Positions 42,805 to 52,403 of a DNA stretch of 64,000 nt are shown here, piece after piece. Numbering within the stretch: position 1 is the stretch's first letter; every line of letters begins with the position of its first letter. Source of the stretch: Endosaccharibacter trunci (lineage in GTDB: Bacteria > Pseudomonadota > Alphaproteobacteria > Acetobacterales > Acetobacteraceae). The DNA is taken from contig JAMSKV010000008.1 in NCBI GenBank assembly GCA_024515975.1, forward strand, positions 1-64,000, read 5' to 3'. The notes under the pieces were generated by a model. It saw only the letters and a list, made by a program, of their open reading frames with translations. It was not told the origin of the DNA and did no database searches. Position numbers and translations under genes: made by a program.

Positions 42805-45498
42805 ATGAGGATTTCGACGACGAGCGGCTGGCGTGGACTGCTTCTTGTTTCCGCCTGCCCGCTCGCCATCGCGGCCGGGATCGTTCCGGCATACGCGCAG
42901 ACCGCGCCGTCCACCGGAACGGCCAGCACGCACCAAACGGCCAGCGCGCACCATATGCACAAACACGCGAAGAAGGCGGCCCGTCGCACCCAAGCGGCTA
43001 GCGCCGCCACCGGCGCGGCCGTGCCGGCAGCCGCGGTCACAGCACCGACCCTGGTCGCGCCGCCCGGACATTCATCGCGTTCGGCGGTGTCGGCGATGGA
43101 TAACGGCGAGTCGGTCATCGTCACCGGCACCCGCAACCTCGGCAAGAAGGCCCGGGACAGCACCAGCCCGATCGACGTGATCAGCGCCGCGACCCTCAGC
43201 CGCTCCGGCCAGGTGAACCTCGCCGATCAGCTGAACCGTACCGATCCGTCCATCAGCATCCAGGCCTATGGCGCCGACACCCAGGCGCTGGTCGCGGCGA
43301 TCCGCCTGCGCGGCCTGAACCCGAACGACGTCCTGGTCCTGATCGACGGCAAGCGACGGCATGCCACGTCGAACATCACCGCCGATGCGGGCCCGGAACA
43401 GGGCGCCACCCCGGTCGATCTCAACATGATCCCGGCGGCGGCGATCGATCATATCGAGATCCTGCGCGACGGCGCTGCCGCCCAGTACGGCTCGGACGCC
43501 ATAGCGGGCGTGGTCAACATCATCATGAAGAAGACCGACCATGGCGGCAGCGCAACGGCCTATACCGGCGCCAGCGCCTATAACGGCGACGGATGGCAGT
43601 ATCAGTTCGACGCCGACAAAGGTTTCTCGTTCGGCGATGACGGCTACGTCCATGTCGGCGGTCAGGTCTACCACACCGACCATTTCGTGACGCATGCGAT
43701 TGACGCCCGGTCTTCGGCCTCTCCCTTCTGGCCGATCGAGCCGTCAGCCATAGCGCACGGTCCATTCCTGCAGCCGGGCGATTCCAACAAGATCGTTGGT
43801 TTGCCGGAAGAAACGCGCGAGACTCTGTCGATCGATTTCGGCAAGACGCTGGTGCAGAATGCGTTCGGTGGAATCGAGGGCTATGGCCTCATCACCTACG
43901 GTCACCGTCACGCCGAGGCTTACGAGAACTACCGTCCATTCTTCGTCGCCCCCACGCTCTATCCCGTGGGCTTCTCGCCTCTGGAAACAGACGAGGAGAA
44001 CGATTATGCGGCGACGCTCGGCGTCAGAGCCAATGACGTGTTCGGCTTCCATGCCGATTTGAGCACGACCTACGGCGAGGACCTCACGAATATCGGCAAC
44101 AAGAACACCGCCAATCCCTACCTGCTGACGACCGCCGAAACCGGCCTGCCGAGCTACGGCTATCCGTTGGACTTCTCGCCGACCACCGTCCTGGCGCAAA
44201 GCCAGGCCAACGCGCAGTGGACCAACAATCTCGACTTCACCAAGCCGTTCATCGCCTTCGGCAAGAAGATGAACATCGCGTTCGGTGCGGAGGAGCGTTC
44301 GGAAGTCTATGTGCTGGGCGCAGGCAGCCCGGCATCGACCGTCGGCGGGGGCACGCAGGGTTTCGCAGGCCTGCTGCCGGCCAATGCCGGACGGTTCTCG
44401 CGCAACGTCTGGGCAGGCTACATCGACTACGACGTGCATCCGCTGCAGCACTGGGATGTCGACTTCGCCGGCCGCTTCGAGCACTACACCGATGCCGGCA
44501 ACACAGAGAACGGCAAGATCTCGACCCGCTACGATTTTACCAAGTGGTTCGCAATCCGCGGCACCATCTCCAATGGCTTCCGCGCGCCCACCCTGGCGGA
44601 AGAGAACTACTCCTCGCTCAACGTGTCGCCGACCGGCGCCAGCGGCATTCTCGCCACCACCTCGAAGGGAGCGCAGTCGATCGGCGCGGTACCGCTGAAG
44701 GCCGAGCGCTCCACCAATGCCAGCGCCGGCATCGTGCTGCAGCCGCTGTCGCATCTGTCGATCACGGCAGACGTATATCAGATCAACATCCGCGACCGCA
44801 TCGTCGGCGCAGGCGGCCTCAGCGGCGACCAGACCTCCGGCAGCGGCGCCACAGCGACATCGGCGATCGAGGCGACCGGCGCCTCCCTGCCGGCCAGCAT
44901 CGACCCGTCCAACGTGTCGGCGTACTACTTCGCCAACGGCGCCAGCACCCGCACCCAGGGCGCGGACATCAACGTCGACTACTTGAGCAACTTCCGCCAA
45001 TACGGCACGGTGAACTGGACCGCCGCGATCGACCTGAACCGCACGCGCCTGCACCATAACGGCACGGATGCCTTCGGGAACCCGTTCATCAACGAGCAGA
45101 GCATCTCCTATCTGACCACGGCCACGCCGCGCTCGAAGATCATCCTGAATGCCTACTGGAAGAAGGACCGCTGGGACGCCAACCTGCGCTGGACCCGTTA
45201 CGGCCAGAGCAAGGACATGGTGACCTACGAGGATCTGGCCCCGGCGGCCCTCCGTTATTCCTCCACGCAGTTCGCGCAATTCGTCAACACGCCGCAATGG
45301 CTGACCGATCTTGAAGTCGGCTATCAGCTCACCAAGCGCCTGCATCTCGCCATCGGCGCGAACAACCTGTTCAATCTCCGCCCGCGCAAGATGCCGCCCG
45401 AGCTGTCGTATCTGAACGTCGCCTTCTACGATCAGACCTCGTCCACCGTTCCGATCAATGGCGGCTTCTACTACGGCCGCCTGAATTTCAAGTTCTGA
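42805..45498 (+). CDS. TonB-dependent receptor with His/Ala-rich N-terminal segment
   Basis: Outer-membrane transporter of 897 aa. A signal peptide (about 1-31) is followed by an unusual linker of about 65 residues rich in Ala, His, Thr and Lys (AHHMHKHAKKAARR), then the plug with ESVIVTGTR, SPIDVISAATL, LNRTDPSI, IRLRGLNPNDVLVLIDGKRRH and IEILRDGAAAQYGSDAIAGVVNI, and a barrel ending NFKF. The barrel motifs NGFRAPTLAEEN and NIRDRIVGAGGL are shared with the receptor at 49932-52334, a paralogue. GGAG lies nine bases before the ATG. Its substrate is unknown; iTRAP/FepA-type plug features leave iron or another organic solute possible. Confidence 0.92.
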   Translation: MRISTTSGWRGLLLVSACPLAIAAGIVPAYAQTAPSTGTASTHQTASAHHMHKHAKKAARRTQAASAATGAAVPAAAVTAPTLVAPPGHSSRSAVSAMDNGESVIVTGTRNLGKKARDSTSPIDVISAATLSRSGQVNLADQLNRTDPSISIQAYGADTQALVAAIRLRGLNPNDVLVLIDGKRRHATSNITADAGPEQGATPVDLNMIPAAAIDHIEILRDGAAAQYGSDAIAGVVNIIMKKTDHGGSATAYTGASAYNGDGWQYQFDADKGFSFGDDGYVHVGGQVYHTDHFVTHAIDARSSASPFWPIEPSAIAHGPFLQPGDSNKIVGLPEETRETLSIDFGKTLVQNAFGGIEGYGLITYGHRHAEAYENYRPFFVAPTLYPVGFSPLETDEENDYAATLGVRANDVFGFHADLSTTYGEDLTNIGNKNTANPYLLTTAETGLPSYGYPLDFSPTTVLAQSQANAQWTNNLDFTKPFIAFGKKMNIAFGAEERSEVYVLGAGSPASTVGGGTQGFAGLLPANAGRFSRNVWAGYIDYDVHPLQHWDVDFAGRFEHYTDAGNTENGKISTRYDFTKWFAIRGTISNGFRAPTLAEENYSSLNVSPTGASGILATTSKGAQSIGAVPLKAERSTNASAGIVLQPLSHLSITADVYQINIRDRIVGAGGLSGDQTSGSGATATSAIEATGASLPASIDPSNVSAYYFANGASTRTQGADINVDYLSNFRQYGTVNWTAAIDLNRTRLHHNGTDAFGNPFINEQSISYLTTATPRSKIILNAYWKKDRWDANLRWTRYGQSKDMVTYEDLAPAALRYSSTQFAQFVNTPQWLTDLEVGYQLTKRLHLAIGANNLFNLRPRKMPPELSYLNVAFYDQTSSTVPINGGFYYGRLNFKF

Positions 45499-46465
45499 CC
45501 AGCGCGGCCTCGGCCCGTCGCGCATAGCGGCGGGCCAGGATCGCACACACGAACAGCTGCAGCTGATGAAACATCATCAGCGGCAGCACCACCTGCCCCA
45601 CCATGGCGGCCGGAAACAGCACGCCCGCCATCGGCACGCCGGTGGCCAGCGTCTTCTTCGATCCGCAAAAAACGATCGCCACCTCGTCCTCGTGCGGAAA
45701 GCCGAGCAGGCGCGCGCCGTAGCGGGTCGCCAGAAGAACCAGCGTCAGCAGCACGGCATTCACCAGAAGGATCAAGGCGAGTTGCACAGGCGGTACCGCC
45801 TGCCATAGCCCCTGCACGACCGCCGCGCTGAACGCCGTATAGACCACCACCAGGATCGAGCCGCGATCGGTGAAGGTCAGCAGACGCTTGTTGCGCGCAG
45901 CCCAGCCGCCGATCCACGGCTGCAGGACCTGCCCGGCCAGGAACGGCACCAGAAGCTGCGACACGATATCCAGCACGCCATCGGCCGAGACATGCGTGCC
46001 GCCCTGCACCGCCCCCGCCAGGACCACCCCGGTGAGCAGCGGCGTCAGGAGAATCCCGATCAGGTTGGACGCGGTGGCCGAACACACCGCCGCCGGCACG
46101 TTGCCGCCGCCGATGGAGGTGAACGCGATCGAGGACTGCACCGTGGACGGCAGGACACAAACGAACAGCACGCCGAACCACAGGGACGGCTTCAGAAGTC
46201 CGGGAAACAGGGCGTGCAGCCCCAGTCCCAGCACCGGAAACAGCACGAAGGTGGCACCCAGGATGCAGAGATGCAGGCGCCAGTGCGCCAGTCCCGCCAC
46301 CACAGCCGCCCGGGACAGGCGTGCGCCCTGCAGGAAGAACATCAGCGCGATCACGACGATGGTCAGCCCGTGGAACAACGGCACCGCCACGCCGCGACAG
46401 GGCAGCACGCTGGCCAGCGCCACCACGCACAGGAGCGCCAGAAGAAACGGGTCGAGCTTGGGCAT
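45488..46465 (-). CDS. SBF-like (bile acid:sodium symporter 7 family) transporter
   Basis: Inner-membrane protein of 325 aa with ten hydrophobic segments, of the putative SBF-like family (PF13593). Markers include FFLQGARLS near residue 45, FGVLFVCVLPSTVQSSIAFTS (SBF core motif 'LPSTVQSS') and FCGSKKTLATGVPMA near 270. The family includes fungal and bacterial organic-anion or sulfur compound carriers; the substrate is not fixed. It overlaps the convergent TonB receptor by 11 bases. Confidence 0.9.
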   Translation of the reverse strand: MPKLDPFLLALLCVVALASVLPCRGVAVPLFHGLTIVVIALMFFLQGARLSRAAVVAGLAHWRLHLCILGATFVLFPVLGLGLHALFPGLLKPSLWFGVLFVCVLPSTVQSSIAFTSIGGGNVPAAVCSATASNLIGILLTPLLTGVVLAGAVQGGTHVSADGVLDIVSQLLVPFLAGQVLQPWIGGWAARNKRLLTFTDRGSILVVVYTAFSAAVVQGLWQAVPPVQLALILLVNAVLLTLVLLATRYGARLLGFPHEDEVAIVFCGSKKTLATGVPMAGVLFPAAMVGQVVLPLMMFHQLQLFVCAILARRYARRAEAALVRT

Positions 46466-46527
46466 GAAAAAGGCCTGGAGCTGGAGCGATTGCCACCCGG
46501 CGATGGCTGCGCCACCCTAGCAAGGTG

Positions 46528-47496
46528 ATGACGCATCCCGGAAATTCCGCCACCCGTCCCGTCTCCCCCGCGCTTCCGATGCCGCTCTGCGGACGGCTCG
46601 GCCTGGTCCTTGGCGCTGCCCTGTTTCTCGGCAGCGGCACGGCATTGGCCGCCTCCCCTCTCGATCTGCCAGGCGGGTGCGTGGTTGCGCGTGGCGCGGT
46701 GCACGGCAACGACACCAGGCTCGAGGCCGACAAGCTCGAGATCAGCCTGCCAGCGGACCAGGCGGCCGCGTTCCACGCCAGCCATCTTTCCGCCGTGACA
46801 CGCAACGCGACACTGCCGCCCGGCGCGCTCGGCCATGCCAGCACGGCCGCAGCGGCGGCCCTTCTGGGCGCGCTGACCGGACATCGCGACGCAGACTGCT
46901 CCGATCAGGCCTTCAAGGAGGCAATCGCCCCGGTCGCGCAGGCGGTGGCGCATGGCGGTCACGTCAGCTTCGCGTGGACCGGGGTGTCGCTGCGCTCCGG
47001 CACCCGGCGCATGGGCGCGGCGCGTATCGCGCTGCAGCTCGACGGCGGCGGCGACACGGCACGGCTCGCGCTGCAGGTCGCCGGCGCTGCTTCCAATGAT
47101 TCCGCCGCCCCACTACTGCCGGAACGGCTGGAGCTGAACGCCAGCCTGCCCGCCAGCGAGCTCCCGGCGCTGGTCGCCGCCGCCGGCGGACGCGGCGCGC
47201 CGGTCGATCTGACCATCGACAGAATCCATGCCGTGCGCGGCGACACCACCCTGACCGGTAACGGCCAGGCCCGCATCGCCGCCGACCCGGCGGACAATTC
47301 CGGCACCGCCCACGTCGCGATCGCCGGCTACGACTCCCTGCTCGACGCCGCCGGCACGGCCGGCCTGCAGAAGATCCGCACCGCGCTGTTCCTCGCCAAG
47401 TTGATGGCGCACCGGAATGGCGGCGACGCGGATTGGGACCTGAAATGGCAGGGCAGCACGCTACTGGTGAACAACGTGCCGTTGCCGATCCGGTAA
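46528..47496 (+). CDS. Exported protein, DUF2125-like
   Basis: The 322-aa product has a signal peptide (about 1-38) and a mature domain starting SPLDLPGGCVVARGAV. It contains a long run of beta-strand-like repeats (FAWTGVSLRSGTRRMGAARIALQL; DLTIDRIHAVRGDTTLTGNGQA), similar in style to the alphaproteobacterial DUF2125 family, whose members are periplasmic and of unknown function. There are only two Cys, near 48 and 124. GTG 46525 and ATG 46528 are equivalent; no clear ribosome binding site. It is divergent from the SBF-like transporter. Confidence 0.7.
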   Translation: MTHPGNSATRPVSPALPMPLCGRLGLVLGAALFLGSGTALAASPLDLPGGCVVARGAVHGNDTRLEADKLEISLPADQAAAFHASHLSAVTRNATLPPGALGHASTAAAAALLGALTGHRDADCSDQAFKEAIAPVAQAVAHGGHVSFAWTGVSLRSGTRRMGAARIALQLDGGGDTARLALQVAGAASNDSAAPLLPERLELNASLPASELPALVAAAGGRGAPVDLTIDRIHAVRGDTTLTGNGQARIAADPADNSGTAHVAIAGYDSLLDAAGTAGLQKIRTALFLAKLMAHRNGGDADWDLKWQGSTLLVNNVPLPIR

Positions 47497-47531
47497 GGGA
47501 CGACGAGGTTCCGACGCGCCCGGCGCACGAG

Positions 47532-47582
47532 CCCGGCGCCGCCGGGGGCCGACCCGTCAGGGCGATTCTCGACTTTGACGGG
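47532..47582. terminator. Two hairpins between convergent genes
   Basis: CCCGGC/GCCGGG (47532-47546, three-base loop) and CCCGTCA/TGACGGG (47553-47559 with 47576-47582) lie between the convergent exported protein and binding-protein genes. No T tract follows, so the call is tentative. Confidence 0.4.
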
Positions 47583-47623
47583 AGAGCCGGATTGAAGCGC
47601 CGGGTGGTCGCGGGCACGAAACG

Positions 47624-48586
47624 CTATCCGGTGGAGATTTTGCCTCCGTCCGGCAACCACACGCCGATCCCATGCGCCCCCGCCCCGGGCGGCAGGATGC
47701 CGGCGCGCTGCAGCCGGGCGCCGATATCGTCCAGGCGCGCGAGATCCGACGCGCCGATCGGACGCACCGCATAGGTGCGATGGCTGTCGATGCGTCTCAC
47801 CTCGTCCAACGGCATGTCCTGCCATAGGCTGGACAACAGAGCTGTCGCCGGCGCCGGATTGGCGTTGATCCAATGGGCTGCATCCTGGAGAGACGCGTAA
47901 TACGCCTCGATCACCGCCGGGTTGGACGCGGCGAACGCCTGATCGACCATGTAGTAGCGATCGTAGCTCATGCCTTGCCCCGCACCGTCGACAAGCAGAC
48001 GCGCGCCGGGTTGGCCCTCGCCCGAGGACAGGAACGGATCATAGGTCGCCCAGGCATCGACATAGCCGGAGCGGAACGCCGCCGCGGACCCGGACTCGGG
48101 CAGATAGACCGGCTGGATATCGTTCAACGTCAACGCATGCGATTCAAGCGTGCGGAGCAGCAGGTCGAGGGCGCTGCCGCCTTTGCCCACCGCCACGCGA
48201 CGCCCTTTGAGATGCGAAGCATCGGCGATTCCGCCGGGATCGCGCACCAGAATGCCCACTGCATGCGGGCTGGGGCCCTCGGCGGCGATCAGGATGAAAC
48301 GCGGCAGGCTGGAATGCAGGAACGGCGGCACCGCCTCGGCCACGTCGCTCAGAAAGGTCGTCGCGCCGAACTGCGACACCGCCGTTCCGAGCAACGCCCA
48401 GTCGGGCACGAAGCCGAGCGGCGCCAGCCTGTCCCGCAACAGGCCACGCGCGCGCAACACCTGCAGCAACACGGAGGATTGCTGGTAGCTCATGGAGAGC
48501 GGCTTCAGCGTGGCCGCCAGCGCACCAGCGGGAACCGCCACGGCAAAGCCGGCCAGCATGCCCAGCAGGTCACGACGGGCGATCAT
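47624..48586 (-). CDS. ABC substrate-binding protein (SsuA/aliphatic sulfonate-like)
   Basis: Periplasmic binding protein of about 320 aa in the SsuA/NMT1-like fold. It has a twin-Arg start (MIARRDLLGMLAGF), then the motifs GATTFLSDVAEAVPPF, LKGRRVAVGKGGSALDLLLRTLE and SGYVDAWATYDPFL that are typical of sulfonate or related anion-binding proteins. The ATG overlaps the upstream monooxygenase stop (ATGA). No permease or ATPase gene lies next to it in the window, so it must use a distant partner. Substrate inferred from the neighbouring LLM monooxygenases. Confidence 0.86.
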   Translation of the reverse strand: MIARRDLLGMLAGFAVAVPAGALAATLKPLSMSYQQSSVLLQVLRARGLLRDRLAPLGFVPDWALLGTAVSQFGATTFLSDVAEAVPPFLHSSLPRFILIAAEGPSPHAVGILVRDPGGIADASHLKGRRVAVGKGGSALDLLLRTLESHALTLNDIQPVYLPESGSAAAFRSGYVDAWATYDPFLSSGEGQPGARLLVDGAGQGMSYDRYYMVDQAFAASNPAVIEAYYASLQDAAHWINANPAPATALLSSLWQDMPLDEVRRIDSHRTYAVRPIGASDLARLDDIGARLQRAGILPPGAGAHGIGVWLPDGGKISTG

Positions 48587-49917
48587 GCCGCGCATTCCAC
48601 GCGCCGGTTCGACGGGACAGGCAAGCCGAGATGGCCGCGCAGGGTCTCGTGCGTGTAGCCGCTACGGAACACGCCCCTCTCCTGCAGCAGCGGCACCACC
48701 TCCCCGGTGAAGCGCCGGAATTGCGCCGGATGGTTCATGTGAATGTTCAGCCCGTCCAACGCCCGGCTTTCGAACCACTCGACGATGCGCGACGCCACCG
48801 TCTCGGCCGATCCGACGAACGGGCCCGGATGGTGCTTGCGCGTGGTTTCCACCGTCTGCCGAAGCGTGAGGTTCTGCGAGGTGGCGAGATCGGTGAGCTT
48901 GCGCGCGTTGGTAAAGAAGCTGCTCTTGGCGAATTCCAGCGTGTGCGCGGGAAAGGGCGCATCCGGATCGTACTGCGTGAAATCGTGCCAGCCGAACGAG
49001 CGGCCGAATTCGGTCAGCGCCTGCTCGAAGCTATGGTCGCTTCGCCGTTCCGCCTGCTCGATCTCGATCGCGTCGGCATCGCTGTCGCCCACGGTGATGC
49101 TAACGCCCGGCATGACGACGATCCGGTCCGGATCTCGCCCAAGCCGTTCTGCCCGCCCCTTGACGTCGGCATAGAAGGCGCGGCCCTGCTCGATTGACGG
49201 CGCGTGGGTGAAGATGCCGTCGGCGATGGCCGCGCCCAGATCCCGACCCTGCTCGGAATCGCCGGCCTGGAAGATGACCGGCTCTCCCTGTGGCGAGCGC
49301 TGGATGTTGAGTGGGCCCACGACGGAGAAATGCTCTCCGCGATGGTCGAGCCTGTGCAGCTTGGCGGGATCGAGAAACCGCCCGCTGGCGCGGTCGCGCG
49401 GAAACGCATCGTCCTCGTAGGAGCGCCACAGGCCGCGTACCACCGATACGGACTCCAGGGCCCGGCCATAGCGCGTGTCGTAGTCGTAATGCTTGTCGCG
49501 GCTATAGTTCCCGGCCGTTCCGGCATCGCCGCTGGTGACGACGTTCCAACCGGCACGGCCGCGGCTGATCAGATCGAGCGATGCGAGACGGCGGGCGAGA
49601 TTGAACGGCGCGTTGTAGGAAGTGGTGAGCGTGCCGACCAAACCGATCCTGCTGGTCGACACCGCCAACGCCGAAAGCAGGGTGAGCGGTTCGAGCCGGT
49701 TCAGATAATGCGGTGGCGAATGGGGCGTGATGAACTGGCTGTCGACGATGAAGACGAGATCGAAAAGCGCCGCCTCAGCCTGACGCGCGACGTCGATATA
49801 CCAGTCGATATCGACGCTGGCGTCGCCAGGGATTTCCGGATCGAGCCAACGATTATGCTGTCCGGGGCCACCCACTCCGGTGGGAACCAGGCCGAGTTTG
49901 AGCTGACGCTTGCCCAT
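48583..49917 (-). CDS. LLM-class flavin monooxygenase (NtaA/SnaA/DszA family)
   Basis: FMNH2-dependent monooxygenase of the bacterial luciferase-like superfamily. The 444-aa protein opens MGKRQLKLGLVPTGVGGPGQ and shows the NtaA group features: SRGRAGWNVVTSGDAGTAGNYS, HRGEHFSVVGPLNIQRSPQGEPVIFQAG and HFADAPSIEQ-type positions, and IHMNHPAQFRRFTGEVVPLLQERG near the end. The ATG at 49917 has GAGGAGA about nine bases upstream. The gene is coupled to the sulfonate-type binding protein and lies 14 bases after a TonB receptor. Desulfonation or oxidation of an organosulfur or chelator compound is likely; the reduced flavin source is not in this operon. Confidence 0.92.
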   Translation of the reverse strand: MGKRQLKLGLVPTGVGGPGQHNRWLDPEIPGDASVDIDWYIDVARQAEAALFDLVFIVDSQFITPHSPPHYLNRLEPLTLLSALAVSTSRIGLVGTLTTSYNAPFNLARRLASLDLISRGRAGWNVVTSGDAGTAGNYSRDKHYDYDTRYGRALESVSVVRGLWRSYEDDAFPRDRASGRFLDPAKLHRLDHRGEHFSVVGPLNIQRSPQGEPVIFQAGDSEQGRDLGAAIADGIFTHAPSIEQGRAFYADVKGRAERLGRDPDRIVVMPGVSITVGDSDADAIEIEQAERRSDHSFEQALTEFGRSFGWHDFTQYDPDAPFPAHTLEFAKSSFFTNARKLTDLATSQNLTLRQTVETTRKHHPGPFVGSAETVASRIVEWFESRALDGLNIHMNHPAQFRRFTGEVVPLLQERGVFRSGYTHETLRGHLGLPVPSNRRVECAA

Positions 49918-49931
49918 GATGGTGGTTCTCC

Positions 49932-52334
49932 TCAGAGCGTGAAATCGATGCGGCCGTAATAGTAGCCGCCGGAAATGGGGATGCCGGAGACGGTGTCGTC
50001 GTAGATCGAGTTGCCGATATAGCGGGCGATCAACGGCAACTCGCGCGGCAGGGTATTGAAGAGGTTCTGCCCGCCCACAGCGAGACGCACGCCCTTGGTG
50101 ATCCGGTAGCCGATCTCGAGATCGGTGACCCAGCGCGGCTCGTTCTTGAATTCGAGGAACTGCGTGTTGGAGTATCGCAGCGCGGCCGGCGCGGCGATCT
50201 GGTATGTCTCCAGCGCTGTGGCCTCGCCATAGCGCGTCTGACGCAGGGTCACGTCCCAGGGGCGCAGCAGCCAGTGCAGGTCGAGCACGAACTTGCTGCG
50301 CGGCACCGCATTGGTGAGATAGGCCACGCCCTGCGCGTTCAGCAACGGATTGCCGTTGGCATCGGAAGCAAGATGATGCAGCGTCGTGCGGGTGATATCG
50401 AAACTGCCCATGCCATCCAGACGGCCATACCGTCCGAGCGACACGCTCCTGTTCAGCACGATGTCGACGCCCTGCGTGCGCGTGCTGGCGCCGTTGGAGA
50501 AATAGTTCGCGCTGATGTCGTTCAGCGCCAGGTTCGGCGGCAGGGCGATGCCGGTCAGCGCGATCGCGTCTTCCGCCGTCTGGCCAACATAGTTTCCGCC
50601 GGCGACGATGCGGTCGCGTATGTTGATCTGGTAGGCATCGACCGTCAGATGCCAGCCACGCAGTGGTTCGGCGACGATTCCGCCGCTGATCGAGGTGGAT
50701 CGTTCGGGCTTGAGCGGCAACGCGCCCAGCGCATGCGCCGCGGCGGAATCCACCGCGAGGCTGCCGCTGGCGCCCGTCGGCGTCACGCTGAGGCTGCTGA
50801 AATTCTCCTCCGCCAGCGTGGGCGCACGGAAGCCGTTGCTGATCGTGGCGCGCACGGCCAGACGCGGCGTGATCTCGTAGCGAGTCGAGATCTTTCCGGT
50901 CTCCGTATTGCCGAAATCGGTATAGTGCTCGAAGCGGCCGGCCAGATCGACGTCCCAGCGCGCGGTGGGATGCAGATCGGTATCGACGTATCCTGCCCAT
51001 ACGTCACGGCTCCAGGAGCCGGCCGAGACCGGCGCCAGACCGGGCGCGCCCTGCAGGCCGCCCAGTTCGTAGGTTTCCGGATTGCCGGAGGTAATGTCGT
51101 AGGTCTCCAGCCTGTGCTCGCCGCCGAACGACACGCGCAGGTCGCGACCCAGAACACGCAAGTCGCGTGTTACATCCAGGTTGTTCGCCCATTGCGCATT
51201 GCGATAGGCCTCGGTGAAGCCCTTGGTCGGCGTCGTGCCGTAGATCGCGTAATAGCCGAGATTGGCGGAGTTGATGGTGGAAAGCCGGCTTTCGTCGGCT
51301 CCGTAGGTGGTGCTCAGATCCCAGTGGAAGCCGAGCGGAAGCGTTCCCTTGAGGCCGAGCGTCGCCGCGTACTCGTTCTCCTCGTTCACCGTCGAGGGAT
51401 TGAAGCCATACGGATAGATTTCCGGCAGAATGTTCGGCAGCCGGTTGGTCAGGTAGGATTGGATGTGCCGGTGTGCATAGGTTATGTTGCCATAAGCCTC
51501 GATCACATCGGTGATCGGCTTACCGGCCGTGATCGCGAGCGATTCCCGTGTCTGCTCCGGCAAGCTGAAATTCTGATCGTCCTTTAATCCACTGCGATAA
51601 TCCACGCCGCCGCTATCATAGTGATCGGTGTGGAAGAACTGTCCGCTCAGATGCAAATAGCCATCGTCGCCCAGGGACCAGCCGCCGTCGGCGGCGATCT
51701 GGGTATTCCAGCCTGGGGAGTGATACTGGTCGTCGAGCGGACTGGCACCGGTCTGCGCGCTGAGCGTGAGCCCGCTCGGTTTCTTTTTCAGGATGACGTT
51801 GATGACGCCCGCAATCGCGTCGGAGCCGTACATCGCCGCCGCCCCGTCGCGCAGCACCTCGACATGATCGATCGCCCCGATCGGGATCAGATCCAGATCC
51901 ACCGGCGTCGCGCCATGTTCCGGCCCGGCATAAGTGGCGATCACGCCCGTGGCGTTGCGCCGCTTGCCGTCTACCAGCACCAGAACCTGGTTCGGCGTCA
52001 AACCGCGCATGCGTATGCCTGATACGAAGCCGGATCCGCCGGTGATGCTGCTGTTGATCGACGGGTCGAGCCTGCTGAGCGCGTCGGTCACGTTCTGCGC
52101 TCCGGTGCGTCGCAATTCAGCCCCGGTGATGATGTCGATCGGACTGCTGCTGTCGCGCGCGGTCTTTCGCACGTCGCGCGTGCCGGTGACGATGTATTGT
52201 TCGGTGGCGTCGGTGCTGCCAGACACGGCGACGGGATCGGCGGCATGGACGCGGGCGACCGGCGCCACGCTCGCGAGCAAAGCGGGGAGTGCGATCCGGG
52301 CCCATCGCGGATCGGTTGGTCGGTGTCGGGACAT
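49932..52334 (-). CDS. TonB-dependent receptor (paralogue of the one at 42805)
   Basis: Outer-membrane transporter of 800 aa. It has a signal peptide (cleavage near HA-ADP), then a plug with EQYIVTGTRDVRKTARDSSSPIDIIT, VLVLVDGKRRN and HVEVLRDGAAAMYGSDAIAGVINVI, and a barrel ending DFTL. Many motifs match the receptor at 42805-45498 (NGFRAPTLAEEN, INIRDRIVAGGN, YFSNGASTRTQGVD), so they arose by duplication, but this one lacks the His/Ala-rich linker. It sits in an apparent operon with a NtaA-type monooxygenase and a sulfonate-type binding protein, pointing to uptake of an organosulfur or similar compound. Confidence 0.93.
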   Translation of the reverse strand: MSRHRPTDPRWARIALPALLASVAPVARVHAADPVAVSGSTDATEQYIVTGTRDVRKTARDSSSPIDIITGAELRRTGAQNVTDALSRLDPSINSSITGGSGFVSGIRMRGLTPNQVLVLVDGKRRNATGVIATYAGPEHGATPVDLDLIPIGAIDHVEVLRDGAAAMYGSDAIAGVINVILKKKPSGLTLSAQTGASPLDDQYHSPGWNTQIAADGGWSLGDDGYLHLSGQFFHTDHYDSGGVDYRSGLKDDQNFSLPEQTRESLAITAGKPITDVIEAYGNITYAHRHIQSYLTNRLPNILPEIYPYGFNPSTVNEENEYAATLGLKGTLPLGFHWDLSTTYGADESRLSTINSANLGYYAIYGTTPTKGFTEAYRNAQWANNLDVTRDLRVLGRDLRVSFGGEHRLETYDITSGNPETYELGGLQGAPGLAPVSAGSWSRDVWAGYVDTDLHPTARWDVDLAGRFEHYTDFGNTETGKISTRYEITPRLAVRATISNGFRAPTLAEENFSSLSVTPTGASGSLAVDSAAAHALGALPLKPERSTSISGGIVAEPLRGWHLTVDAYQINIRDRIVAGGNYVGQTAEDAIALTGIALPPNLALNDISANYFSNGASTRTQGVDIVLNRSVSLGRYGRLDGMGSFDITRTTLHHLASDANGNPLLNAQGVAYLTNAVPRSKFVLDLHWLLRPWDVTLRQTRYGEATALETYQIAAPAALRYSNTQFLEFKNEPRWVTDLEIGYRITKGVRLAVGGQNLFNTLPRELPLIARYIGNSIYDDTVSGIPISGGYYYGRIDFTL

Positions 52335-52403
52335 CGGAATTCCGTTCGGAAACGAGGCTGGCGCATCGCGCCGTCACAGAGGTGAGGCTCAGGCTGCGGC
52401 AAC

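Noticed and set aside
49932-51000. Upstream extension of the NtaA-type monooxygenase frame to 51000
   Set aside because: It is the shifted frame of the TonB receptor gene; the true start at 49917 has a good Shine-Dalgarno sequence.
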